DNA from: Aurifilum marmelostoma
Lineage: Eukaryota; Ascomycota; Sordariomycetes; Diaporthales; Cryphonectriaceae
DNA length: 64,000 nucleotides
Assembly: GCA_027559495.1 (NCBI GenBank)
Contig: JAMXSV010000003.1
Span: forward strand, 744,001-808,000
Reading direction: 5' to 3'
The notes below the pieces were generated by a model. It saw only the letters and a list, made by a program, of their open reading frames with translations. It searched no databases and had not been told where the DNA came from. Shown piece by piece: positions 36,396-47,874 of the stretch (position 1 is its first letter; every line of letters starts with the position of its first letter). A program made the translations under genes and the position numbers.

Positions 36396-37243
36396 ACGTG
36401 TTGAGAGGAGGGGGGAGGTCAAAAGATGATGGCGATTAGAAGGTTGGGGGGGGGGGGGGCAGGTTGTACAGGCTTAGGCTTGACTTGAGTGGCTATCGTT
36501 TTGTGTGTAGAGGTACATAAGCATACACACATATATATACACATACGCACATACACTTTTGTGGGGGGGGGGGGCGTGGGGGTGTTTGGACTAAACACAA
36601 GCCACTGTAGCCAGGGAAAGCATAGCATACATAGCATTTTACTTGTAAATATTCAATCCTATTCTTTTTTGTCTTATTATTCTACTACTTGCTTTCAAAA
36701 AAGAAAAGAACAATGGATATGCTTGCCTGTCACCTGATACCTCGAGGTGAGAGAAGAACATCACGAATCTCCCCTCCCCTTCAAAATCAAACTATCAGAG
36801 GCACACCATGAATTCTGCAAAGGTATGAATAAGCACATCAATTCCTGACGGGTATCCTAGGTATAGTACGTCAAAAGTATATAGAAAAAAAAGGGTCAAG
36901 GTCGTCAAAACAGCAGACAAGAAGCTCGTATGCCTCGCGTGGTATAAGTCGTGAACAAGAAGAAAGAAAAAAACAACCACCAAGGAAGTGACAAGACGAC
37001 AAAACACAAATGATCGTCGAGAATGGAAAGAAGAAAAAAGGATACCCGGGATCTTCATGCGCGCCAGCGATGCTGATCCCCCTGCTTTCCATCCTCTTAC
37101 ATCCATATGCTTTTCTCTCTCTTGCCTTCTCATCACCGCTGCCCATATACAAGGAAAATGTTCATCATCGGTAGTATCCTCTCATAGTCATCATCATTAT
37201 GCCGCTCTTTTCGAAAACAAATGCCTTCTCTCACTTCACTCAA
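36396..37243. other. Convergent spacer after glucoamylase
   Basis: Holds G14 (36446-36459) and G12 (36563-36574) runs and AT-rich DNA. No gene seen; it is the shared 3' side of two convergent genes. Confidence 0.55.
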
Positions 37244-39127
37244 TCAATCCCACGGCAGGTCCCGATCCCCTACCCGCGTACACGTCAGATACCCAATCGC
37301 CTCGGCCGCCCGGCTCCCGCCCGCCAGGTCCAGCTCGAGCCCGCACCCCATGAGCGGCCTGACGACCTCGCGCGCGAGCGCCTTGAGCTCGTCAACCCTC
37401 TTCTCGAACCGCCGCAGGTTCTCGCGGCTGTACATGTCGGGCGACAACTTGAGGAACCGCTTGCACTCGTCGTGACCCAAAAATCCCGCGCCTGTGGGGT
37501 GGCCTAGGGTTCTGTATGTCCTCCCCAGCGACGACAGCGGCGGGATGACGGGGATGGGAGAGATTCCCGTGTTTGTGTTGGACGAGGTCGGCACCAGTGC
37601 TGTGGAGTTGGCCGTGTTTGTCCTGTGTCGGCCCGTATTGGCATGATGACCGCCGCCGCCTCCTCCTCCTCCCCTCCCCCGCCTCCTCCCCCACCGCCAC
37701 CACCTCCCCTCGAGCTAGAGGATTGGTGGGGCGGTGCGGGCGCGGGCGTGGTGTTGTCAGCCAGCCACTGTCGGAATAAGCTGACGGCGAGCCAGTCGAG
37801 GTAGCCCGTGGCAGGGGTGACACGCTCGCCAGAGCGGGTGGTGAGATTGAGGCGGAAGAGCCGGCCCTCGACGCGGGCGACGGTCTCCTCGAGCTCGTCA
37901 ACCTTGTCCTCGATGATGTCGATGACGGCCTCGGGCATGGTGTTGCGCAGGCTCCGCTCGCCGGCGGGCCACTGGCCGACGACGTGGATCAGGGCCTCCT
38001 GGAAGATGATGCGGCTGCGGGCCAGGTAGCCCAGGCGCAGGTAGCTGATGGGGTACTTTGCGATCTGCTTCCACAGGCGGCTCTGAAATTGCAGCAGGTG
38101 GTGGTCGACGCGGGGCCCCACGACGGCCAGGGCGTCGTACTGGTCCGCCAGGGTCAGGAGGGACTTGCACTGCACGTAGGCGTCGGCGATGTTGATGCCG
38201 TCAAGGACAGGTGGGTGGTTGTACATGATGCGGAAGAGGTTGTCGTAGTCGCGCAGGATGTCCTGCTCGTCCTGCGTCGGCGGAGGTAGATCGGCGGCTG
38301 CCGTGGTGGGCGGCGGGGGTGGGTAGCTGTACCCTGCCTGGCCGCTGGCCGCCGACGACGAGGTGAGGGGCAGGTTGGCCACGGAGCGAAAGAAGTCGCG
38401 CGATGACGAGTGCGAATGGCCGTGTTTCCTCCCTCCTCCTCCTCCTCCACTGCCACCGTTGGAGGAGACACTGCTGGCCGTGGCCGAGCCAAAGATGGAT
38501 GTCGGGCTGGCCAAGGCGCCGACTCGGGTGGCATTGTCTCCGCCGGTCTCCTCCTTCTGCACCAGCATCGGTATGTCGTCCCCTCGGGCGCCGCAGTCCA
38601 GCTCGTAGCGCCACCTCTTCCTGGGCGGGCCACCCACCCTGGTGAGCGCCCCTGCGTTGCTGTTGGCGTTGGCCCCCGCAGGACCGTCCTCGCCTATCCT
38701 GGCCAGCTCGCTCCCCGTGGTGGAGGATGTGGGGGGAGATGAGGGCAGGAGCGGGCAGCTCCTTGGCGCGGCTCCAGACCTCGCTGGTGCTGGCCTCGAA
38801 GAAGCCGCTGCACCGGGTGAGGGTATGGCGGTGCAGCAGGTAGCGGTTCTCATGGCCGCTGGGGACCTTGACGACGATCTCGACGTCGCCCGAGTGGCTG
38901 AACCAGGGAAACTCGTTCTGGGGGACGTAGGCGCTGGGGCCGCCGGCGTAGGAGCGGTTGTAGTGGCGGCGGTCGTGGTGCTCGCGGCGCGAGGACAGAC
39001 GGTGGCGGCCCGTGGTAGAGGCGGTGCCGACGACGGACTTGGCGGCGCCGCGGAGGTTGAGGAGGGTAGTCGAGCCGGACGAGGCGCCCGAGCCCGAGAG
39101 CGACGAGTGGTCAGGCTGGGAGACCAT
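37244..39127 (-). CDS. BTB/POZ-like protein, two frame breaks
   Basis: Start at 39127 (MVSQPDHSSLSGSGASSGST). Two breaks cancel, giving about 627 residues. Residues 80-120 look like the first half of a fungal BTB fold (GDVEIVVKVPSGHENRYLLH, then HTLTRCSGFFEAS). A long Gly/Ser/Pro-rich insertion follows (about 38280-38560), then the helical second half (YNHPPVLDGINIADAYVQ, LLTLADQYDAL). Helices after it (SYLRLGYLARSRIIFQEALI) and a coiled coil (DELEETVARVEGRL) precede a Gly run and a final conserved-looking part (KRFLKLSPDMYSRENLRRFE). First break: the G6 at 38731-38736 (C6 in the coding strand) appears one base too long. Second: the G/C-rich tract 37661-37693 one base short. BTB domains mediate protein-protein contacts; the partner is unknown. 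Confidence 0.65.
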
Positions 39128-41516
39128 GGCTGCTGCCGCAGCTGCTGTGACTGCCGGGCTCGACGCTCAATCTGCGTGGGCTTTCGAACCACTTTTAAGC
39201 GGCCTGGGGTGACCCAGGTTTTGGCCGGATCGTGGTTTGTTTTCTTTTATTTCTGTTGAGCTCTGGGAAGGACTCGAATTCGACTTGACTTTAACCCAGA
39301 TAGGAGGGGTAAGGTAGTGTCTGGGCTGAGGGAGAAGGAGGGAGAGAATCGTAAGGTGGTTGTTGTCGTGTCGAGTGAGTGGTATAGTGGTGCTGGTGGT
39401 GCTGTGGTGGTGGTGCTTTACCGTTTCGGCTCGGTCCAAGATTGACGTCGATTATCTCGTGTGGCTGGGGAACCAGCCCGCAGGAAGTCACAACCCGGAA
39501 GGTACTAGCAAGCTACCTACAGAGCAGAGAAACATCAGACCAGGACACATTTCAGAGCTCAAGATCCACTTTGAAACATGAGAGGGAGAGGACGGAGGAA
39601 TCCGGGCATTGAAGAGAAAAGGAAAGGAAAAAAGGAAAGAAAAAAAAAGGGAGACGAGGGAAAAAAAGAACAGAATGGAATTGGGAGGCAGACAAGAGAG
39701 GGGCTGAGAGTGGGAGACAAGATTTCTCCCCTCCCATATTCTTCTTCTTCCTATTTTGTTCTGGGCACAGGTGGACTCATGTGCTGCGACCAAGATAGAG
39801 AGCAGAGAACAAAGAAAGAAAACAATAGTATAACGATCCCAGGCGACAGAAAGATGATTCAGAAAACAAAAAAGAAAGAGGGAAGTAATAGTGAATTATT
39901 GACTAACCCTGCAGGGGGCCAGACCACACACAGCATGCACAGCCCACAACCCACGGCTTGCTGCTGGATGGACCGACGTGACGGGGAATGATCACCACAG
40001 GTGAGAGGAGGGGGGGAAGAGGCGCCACCAGTCGAACCACGAATGCCTGCGTCTGGTTGATGCCGACTGGATGGGGAGAGGGCGAAGGCGGTGCTTGTTT
40101 TTTTTTATTCCTTGCTCGCGCAGGGCTCGTTTTTGCCACCAGCGTCCAGGGGCGGCGGCTGACAATCTCGAATTGGAGTCGACGGCTTGTGTCGGGGGTA
40201 TCTTCTGAAAATGAGACGAGAACAGACGAGGGTCTGCAGGCCCACAGGAAAGCAAAGCAGGAAACAAAGTATTAAGAGCTATTGGGTATAGAGAGGGAGA
40301 GAAAGAGAAAAGAGAAATTGAGGAGGATCGCTGAGAAAGGGAGAACAAGAGAAAAGAGGCACACGAGATAGAGGAGATGCAAGGGCGGGGGGGACATCGG
40401 GGAGAAATACAAAAAAGAAACAAGAGAAAAGGAAAAAGAAACACAGAAACAGTCATCGTCACAAGACTCAAAGCAATCCTTGATCTTGTCTTCTACGCGC
40501 CGTATTCATCCGGGTCCTCCTTCTCCCTCACCTCCTGATCCCGCGTTAGAGCTATGAATATCTTTTCTTTGCTTTTCTTGTTTTTTTCCCCTTCTCTTTC
40601 TTCGTGTCCCCTCATCGCGTGTCATCCACATGCCTCCCTTCCTTTCCAAAGGACCGGGCCCTACCCCTCCTGCAGTTTCGGTTCGTGCACTACGGTCCAG
40701 ACAATTTCCACCGCTTCGACTATACTGACATCCCATGCACACACAACAACCCTGTTTCGCAAGCAAGGGGCTGGTTGAAGACCCCGATATTGTATGCATA
40801 ATTTATTTCTTCTTGTTTGTTTGCATGTAACCCCTCGCCGCTGACGGGTCCCCGTCCAGGGCCATATCTCATCGCTCCCGCGGCAGAATCGCTTTCAGCC
40901 TATCAACGAGCCTAGACTGGCCCGGTCGAAAACCCGCCCAGCAATCCCCACGACTCCCCCACGACTCGACCGACCACCCCCCCCCCCCGACTTCACACTA
41001 CCGTTATATATGATAGACAAGTGGTGGTGGTCCTCCATGGCCCTTTTTGATTTGCTTCAACACCCATCCCTATTCTCCACTTGCATCCACTTATTGGGCA
41101 GAAGGCAGACCCTTTCAACATCTTCTAGAAGCCTGCACATGATGCACGCACTTGAGAAACATGAAACAGGCTTCGACATGCGTTTAGATCCGCGCTTGCG
41201 AATGCGCTTTTTCATTTGGCCGTAATAGATAAAGTCTTGTGTGTGGCACGCAGCTAATAGTACAGGGCTAGGAATAGCGAAGAGAAAAAAAAAGAAGAAG
41301 AAAATCATTTCCCTTGCAAAAACGCCCCTTTAGATCACCCATTACCTTTTGTATCCCCGGATGTCGCGTCGAGGTGCAGTCACCTCAAATCTTAGATTCT
41401 CTCGCTACGCCGGCGCCGTCAATGGCGCATCCGAAACCCTACAGGGTCACCCAATCAAAACACAGATCGAAACAAGCAACTCTCTCTTCTCAACGCCAGT
41501 CCAGTAATGCAGTCAT
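39128..41516. other. Intergenic, 2.4 kb, no supported gene
   Basis: Promoter of the BTB-like gene, purine-rich 39590-39680 and 40280-40480 (leader-like on the - strand), a T run at 40098-40107, and C12 at 40977-40988. No open frame has protein character. Confidence 0.5.
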
Positions 41517-42459
41517 TCAGCTCATGTCCACGTCCATGTCGGGAATGGCGGTGGTCGGCGCGACGGTGTTGGCGTCCACGGCAGGAGCGCGGGGGGACGC
41601 GGCGGCAGTCATGCTCTCGCCGTCAAAGACGGGCGGCGATGTTTTCAAGTTTTGCAGAGCGCAGTAGGCATTGCGGCTGACGAGACGACCCTCACGCAGG
41701 TTGTCGGCGAAGAGGAAGAAGCCCTCGCGCCCCTCAACAAGGTACGCGTTGAGGCCCTTGCTCTGCAGTCGGATCTTGGCATCGGTGACGGGGAAGTGGT
41801 TCTCGATATACCGTTGCCAGCCACGAGCAGCTGCTTGGATGTGCTCGTCTGTGCTGAGCTGTGCCCATCCGATGCCGAGGTGCATTGTGAACTCGTCAAC
41901 CACGGGTTGGGAGGGGTTCTCAGGGGGAGTTCTCGCGGCCCGGGCTGCCCTTGGACTGGGCGGCCTGGACAGGCGCAGTCGTGTCGTTTGTCATGGTGAG
42001 GCGCTGTGACTTGTGGCTCCGCAGGGACGGTCGCTCCTGAGAGAGCTTCTCCTGCGCGGCGATGGCCTCCTCGAGCTTGCGGCCGTGCTCCTGGGCCGCC
42101 TTGTCCTCGACCCAGGTACCGGACTGGCTGGTGGCATCGACGACATAGCCAGTCTTCTTCTTGATGAGGATCATGCCAGGGCCGTACTCCCACTCGTCTT
42201 CGGCTTCTTCGACTTTGGGGGCTGGGACGACCTTCTCTGGCTCGTCGAGATTAGGTGCTGCCTCGTCCCTGGACCGCTTCCTGCCGGCGAATGTGGCGTT
42301 GGAATGCAGTATCGGACGGCTGGTACATGCGACTGAATGGCTGAAAGACTGAGAGGTGTGAGCGAAGATGGGCCTGTCGAACGGTGACTGGTGGGCGGCC
42401 TGAGGTTGCATGCCCAGGACGGGCGAGGCGGTGGAGAAGCTGCGATCAAAGCACGCCAT
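41517..42459 (-). CDS. Fungal protein of unknown function, one frame break
   Basis: Start at 42459 (MACFDRSFSTASPVLGMQPQ); an upstream non-ATG extension is ignored. The first part is Ser/His-rich, with a basic patch RKRSRDE, then acidic sequence (VEEAEDEWEYGPGMILIKKK) followed by TGYVVDATSQSGTWVED and a helix (EHGRKLEEAIAAQEKLSQ). The frame stops at 41920 after the run of five G at 41923-41927 (C5 in the gene). One frame over, it continues as ENPSQPVVDEFTMHLGIGWA, then IQAAARGWQRYIENHFPV and an Asp/Met-rich end. One extra base would give about 313 residues. The pattern suggests a nuclear protein, as inferred from the RKRSRDE patch, but I recognise no named family. Confidence 0.62.
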
Positions 42460-44646
42460 TGTGATCTGTGAGTAGTTCTGCAGGTGAGATGACCAAGCCA
42501 CAGGAGTTTGCTAGAGATGCTGGATCAGTCGCGAACAAGGTACTATGCCCTGTAGTGAGAAGCCCGCAGTCCAACCAATTGGTACTGCAGGTGTGTCGTT
42601 TGATGCGACGACGTCGTTTGTTGGCGGAGGCGGGCTGGGCGGGCACGTGGTAGGTAGGGTGATAGGCCGGCGAAGCTGTACGCGGAGAGGGGACAGAGAG
42701 AACAAGTAGTGAAGAAGGTGATGGCCTTTTGCAAGGAGACAGGCCCTATATGAGGAGGGTTGTCGACGACGGCAACGAGGGCCAGGAGGTCAACACAGGG
42801 CGAGAAGGTGATGGGAGAGAACAAGGAAAGAGGTTGGGAAGGGCAGGTACTATCTGTGGCACCAGGGAGTAAATCAGACCAAGACGTGTTGTGAGGCTAG
42901 GATGTATGGGACAGAAGTGAGAAAGGGGAGAGGTGAAGAGGAAGAAACAAAGTGAAGGGGGGAGGGGGGGAGCAGAAGATATGAAGGTTGGGAAAGTGGG
43001 AGGGAGAAGGAAAGAAAAGAGAGGGAAAGAGCTTGGGAATGAAAAGCCCGAAGCAACGAGTTCGGAAAAGGAAGTGCAAGAGCAGAGCAGCAGCAGGCGC
43101 AGGTGCAGAACGATGCGGGTTGCGATTGTCGCTGCAGTGCGGCGCTCCTGCTGTTCCCAGGTTGACCTGCCCATGCTCAGCTCGCCCGTCCTCTCCTCAC
43201 AGTGTACCAGAGTAGCCCGCCTCAGGTAGTACCAGACCAGAGCACGTACCATCGTACCAGGTTACTGCGCGGAGGTACATCGTACCGGCAGCAGGAGCAA
43301 GCCCGCAGGGGGCAGGGGGACCACTCTGGTACTTTTTCCCCGTCCAGAGGCTGACTGCGCAGAGCGCCGAGCCTGCCCGAAGAAGGCTAGCTCTATCTTG
43401 CTCGCCTACAGGGGTCCGCCGCTTCCTCTCGAGATCCGTGAGCCTGATTCGCCCTTTTGATGGGGTCCCCCCAGACTCTCTGCTCTTTCTGGTCTAGCGC
43501 TGTCTCACAGTCTCGTCGACGTTGTTTGCCGGTGGCAGGCCCCTACTGCTACACGGTACCAGGTACGTACCTCAGGCTCAAGGTGTGTGCCAGCGAAAAA
43601 GCATGGTGCAAGTGGTGGAGTCAATAGCAGAGTCTTTCCGAGGCGTGCACTGGCGTGCCATTCCCGGTCTAGTCAGCGTTTTTCACACCTGGTTCCGCTT
43701 TTTCAGGATTTTTCTGTTCCCGTTCCGACGAGAAGCCTCGCCTCGCCTCACCATGGACCAGGGTCATTCTTCCGACCCAGCCACAGTACTACGACTATTT
43801 GCATGGTTGAGGGTGAGCAGGTGAGCCAGCGCGGCACTGTCGGCCAGCTTCTCGCCCGCTGGTCAGCAGCCTCAGGCCTGATTTTCCGCTGCACACCCCG
43901 GGCCGTCGGTACAACAGCATAGGGGTCATGCGGCAGCATGTTTAACAGCGCCAATTTCGCCGGGTTTTTTTTGCATCCACCCCATCCTTGATTTTATCTG
44001 TTCGATGCCGCAATCTGCAGGCTTATTGCTTTTGGCGATTCAGGTTTTTGCCGCTGACTGATCGTCCGTGGCCCTGCCTGTACAGGCGGATCAAGAGAGG
44101 AGCCATGCAGACCTTGTGCCTTGGTCTGCTGAGGAGTGAGGGGGGAGATTGTCCATCACCTGCTGCAGGCAACTTCTGTCCCTCGCAACAATACGCAGGG
44201 CGTGTACCAGGGCCTCTGCTTGGCTGTCAGCATCACAATGACTCGGCAACGCCTTGATTCGCCAGCCAGACAGCATCCATCATTGTAGCGGTGAGTTTGG
44301 CTAATACGTATGCTCGTCTCAGCGCTCTGCTCCTGATAGCACAGACGTGCAGGAGAGGCGGACTGGTTGCCTTGGGTAGGATGATTCATTGTCTTGATGT
44401 TGCTGTCATTCTAAATCTGTCAGACGTTTCTTTGCTCGGTCTCGCCCTTCTCGGCCGAGTCTTTTCCCACAGGCCTAGTGAAGGGTTACAGCCTTGACAC
44501 TCGATTTCCTATTATTACGATAGCATTATTATCGTCGTTTTCCTCTCCTTCTGCTGTGTCGTCAGACAGCATCCCCTGTCTCATGACCTCGACGCTGTAG
44601 CCAGTGAGAGAGGCATCTTTACCGGATCAAGCCCGTCTCATGGTGC
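42460..44646. other. Intergenic with a GTACC-word cluster
   Basis: Promoter and pyrimidine-rich leader (on the - strand) of the gene starting at 42459, then mixed DNA. A 168-codon open frame at 42746-43252 (-) is leader text. No gene is supported. Confidence 0.5.
43204..43571. repeat. Cluster of GTACC/GGTAC words
   Basis: About ten GTACC or GGTAC words in 368 bases (43204, 43229, 43246, 43254, 43274, 43282, 43328, 43555 palindromic GGTACC, 43562, 43567). Below one is expected by chance at equal base use. It is not a simple tandem array: spacing is irregular. Confidence 0.55.
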
Positions 44647-46086
44647 TCAGTTTGGCGAATCTGGATTCCTAGCCTGTGATGCCTGATCAAACAAGGTAAC
44701 ATCGTCGTCGTTCTCTCGCCCACCATATAGACCTTCGAACCCTGGCGTTCTCATGCCGACGGGACTCGGTCCTCTGCGTCGATGCAGCCTTCGAGCTGTG
44801 ACAGGAGTGCGGCCGGGCGTTTGGACACTTCTGAATCTGCTCACTGGAGCGGTGTATGAGGCTGGGAGCCTACTCTGGTGACGAGCCTCGGGCAGCTGCT
44901 CAGGAGTCTGGGGTTGGCGGGTCGGTGAGGCCAGGTCGTCATACACCCGGATCCGTCTGGCGGGCGTCGCAAGATCTGGAGCCAATAATGTCGGACGTCT
45001 CGGAGCAGGCCGGCTTGGTAACGGGCTCTCTCTCACAGGGGCATTATCAAGAGAGGACGAGGGTGACCGGTGACCGACTTTTGGGCAGAGCTTCAGGAAG
45101 CAACCACTTCCCCTTGAAGCTCTCCAGGGACTTGAAGGGGACTGGGTTGCACAGACAGTCAGCCTCGCTTTCGTGATGTAGCCTGCAGAACCTGCGCAGC
45201 TCACCGATGATCCAGGTTCTTCGTCGTGCTGCACACTAGTTGGTGAGCGGCACGAGGATGACTGGCGTCGGGCGTGTTCCACTATCGAAGGCGCGGCCTC
45301 GCCAGCGAAGGACTGCCGAGGACGGATTGGCTGGACCACCGTCAACCTTCTCAACAAGTTCATTCAATATCTTCATGATAGCTTGCTACTCACCAAGGTG
45401 TATGAGCCCCCTCCTGAGGAACGGCGTGGACTGTGCGAAAATGGCGGTGGCAAGGAGGGCAGGCGCACTACTGGACAAGGCCTGTTAGTGGTCTCCAGCT
45501 CCTGGGTCATTTTCTGCGCAGGCTGCTCAGCCACAGTCCCCGTTACAGCCTGTGCTGGCGACTTCACAGAGATGTCCTTCTCCTCTGGCTCTTCCGGCTG
45601 TGAGGGCGTGTCATCGTCCACACGAGTGTGTGGTTCATCTCCGTCTGAAGGACTGGGGATCCGTCGAGGTCTGCGGGGCCGCATTGACAAGTAGCGGCCG
45701 GAAGAAGGGGTATCTGGCGACGTAGGAGGCTCTGCATCAGACGCTGCGAAGACAACTGAGCTCTGTTGCTGCTGCGCCACAAGAACAAGCTCCTCCTGCT
45801 CTGCGGCACGGCCAGCATGGTAGCCTGAGGAGTTGGTTCGAATGACAGAGGGCAGCGTCGGCTCAGTATATGTTGGATTGGGTGATGAAGACTCCCTGTT
45901 CTGTGAGACGGCGAGTGTCCTTCTGGGCTCTAGAAATTCCAGACTAGGACTGGTCTTCCGCTTGACCGTCGCCTCCGAGGTTGGATTCTCTTGCCTCCGC
46001 AGATATCTACGGTATCGTCGACGGTTTTCCAACTCCTTGACCTCTGACATGGTCAGAGATATGACTGTCGAATGGAGGCGGATCAT
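44647..46086 (-). CDS. Fungal protein of unknown function, three exons
   Basis: Model: 46086-45394, 45330-45205, 45141-44647. The first intron is 63 nt with GTGAGT donor; its acceptor could also be at 45313, giving an 81-nt intron in the same frame. The second is exactly 63 nt (GTGAGC ... GCTGAC ... CAG) and in frame, so it is missed by simple ORF reading. Start at 46086; 46050 (MSEVKELENRRRYRRYLRRQ) is an alternative. About 437 residues: a basic helix at the N-terminus, Ser/Pro/Thr-rich disordered middle, and a basic end with PGFEGLYGGRENDDDVTLFD. No domain recognised. The intron-exon pattern is confident; the function is unknown. Confidence 0.62.
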
Positions 46087-47874
46087 GGTGTCGGCCAGGA
46101 CATGCAAATGGTGGCTCGTGAATCAATTATATGTACAATGATCCCATATATTATCAAGAAGAGGACAGGCCATGTACAACCTAAGCAGGAAGCATGGGAT
46201 ACAGAACATGTAGGAGGGAAAAGAGGAAGAAGCAAGATGAGGGTGCAGATCTTGGAAGCTCAAGGGTTTTGTTATTGACCTGCCAGACCATGCTCGCTAA
46301 GGTTGTGAACCCAATAGCTGTGGCAGGTACGAGTCACTGATTCAATAGACAAACTCGAGAAAGAATCAGAGGAAGGAGCATCTTGCTAGCATTTTCCGGT
46401 ATGCAGCTGACTACTACGAGGTGGTGTGTCTCCAATTGTTTGTACCATCCCTGGCCAGGCCGCTCTCTAGTAAACGTAAATCAAACTTAAGAGGTCCTGT
46501 TGTTCACACATGAAATTTCAGAAGCTGGCGCAGGATAACTGAACGTCTTCACAGGTCAAGACAAACATAGCAGAGATGGCAGTTGAAATTACACAGAGGG
46601 TTGTGAGGTGAGAGGGGGGGGCCCCACTAAGTTCTGGGGCCCAGTCGTAATGGGTAAGCCACAATATGATGGAATTAGGTACTACGGCGGTAGTTACTGT
46701 ACCTCAGCAGTGCCCAGGCCAGCACTGGGGTACAAAGAACCATGGCCACAGCCTGCATACATAGTACATACAGAAAGAAGGGCTGGATTTCAACCAAGTC
46801 TTTCAGGCTGCCCTGGGATTTTTTTTTTTTAAGAAAATCAATCTTATGCTGTTATTATGATTATTCTTCTTCTTTCCTACAAGTTGTGCACACAGTACGT
46901 GTCATCATCTTGTGTGTCAACTCCAGTGGTCAGAGGGGGGCACATAGAGTATTTGTCGCTACGGGGTACTTAAGACTACACACTGCAGTCCAGCCGCTTT
47001 CTCTTGACCCTAGGGAGCGAGCTTTCATCAGACGGTACCAGGTCAACCCCGTTTTGGCCATTCTTCGTCACTGGCCAGGGCCCAGGCACAGGCAACACGA
47101 GCCACCTCATTACCTCTCAAATGTCCTGCACTTTTGATTCACATTCAGACAATCACAGCAACACGAACCAACCCGTCTGCATCATTTGATTTGACCATCC
47201 CAGGAGCCCAGGTCCTGACCTGTTCCCACAGAGACATATCATCGAGACAGCAGCTTCATTATTCCTGACCAGCCAGCAGCACTTGGTCCCTACCCCCATC
47301 AGATATCCCTGCATTACTCGCGGATGGGGGGAGCCCGACCCTGACCAGAGAGACACGACACCATCAAACGATCTGCAGAGCGTCGTCGACCACCACCACA
47401 ACCACCACCACCTAACCCCCTACACTAGCTGCCCTGCTTTCAATGTCAAGGCGCTGCCTGTCCAGCCAATATCACCCACCCACCACCGCTGCCCGCCGTG
47501 CCTGATGAGCATCTTCTATGGTATTCCTTTTCTCGACCACGATTCCACCACCTGTGGCTACGGTCGCGGCTGAGGAATTGAGGCCCTGACAAGTCTACGG
47601 GCGCCCTTCAAGCACGGCCACGGGAACAGCGCAGCCCAGGTCCCGCTCCCCAAAAGCACCCCCCCAGGGAACAGGTCCAAAGACGAAGCGCAGCTACACC
47701 TCCTCCTCCTCCTCTCTCTCCCTTTTCTTGTTCCCTCCTGGCACTCCATCGATCACAGTCCCGACAAGAGCCTGGTCGCCGGCCCATGATTACGAGTCGT
47801 CACAGCTAGTGAACCGGCACCGTCACCGGCTCTCCTTCGACTGACCACCGACCGATCCCCCCCAATCTGCTACC
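46087..47874. other. Divergent promoter region
   Basis: Between the - strand gene ending its promoter at 46086 and the + strand PDK1-like kinase. It has a G7 run (46615-46621), a T run (46819-46830) and repeated GGTAC words (46678, 46734, 46976, 47034). Pyrimidine/C-rich leader from about 47370. No gene seen. Confidence 0.5.

Noticed and set aside
42746..43252. 168-codon open frame on the - strand
   Set aside because: Pyrimidine-rich leader of the gene at 42459 read as Ser/Leu/Pro/Phe text.
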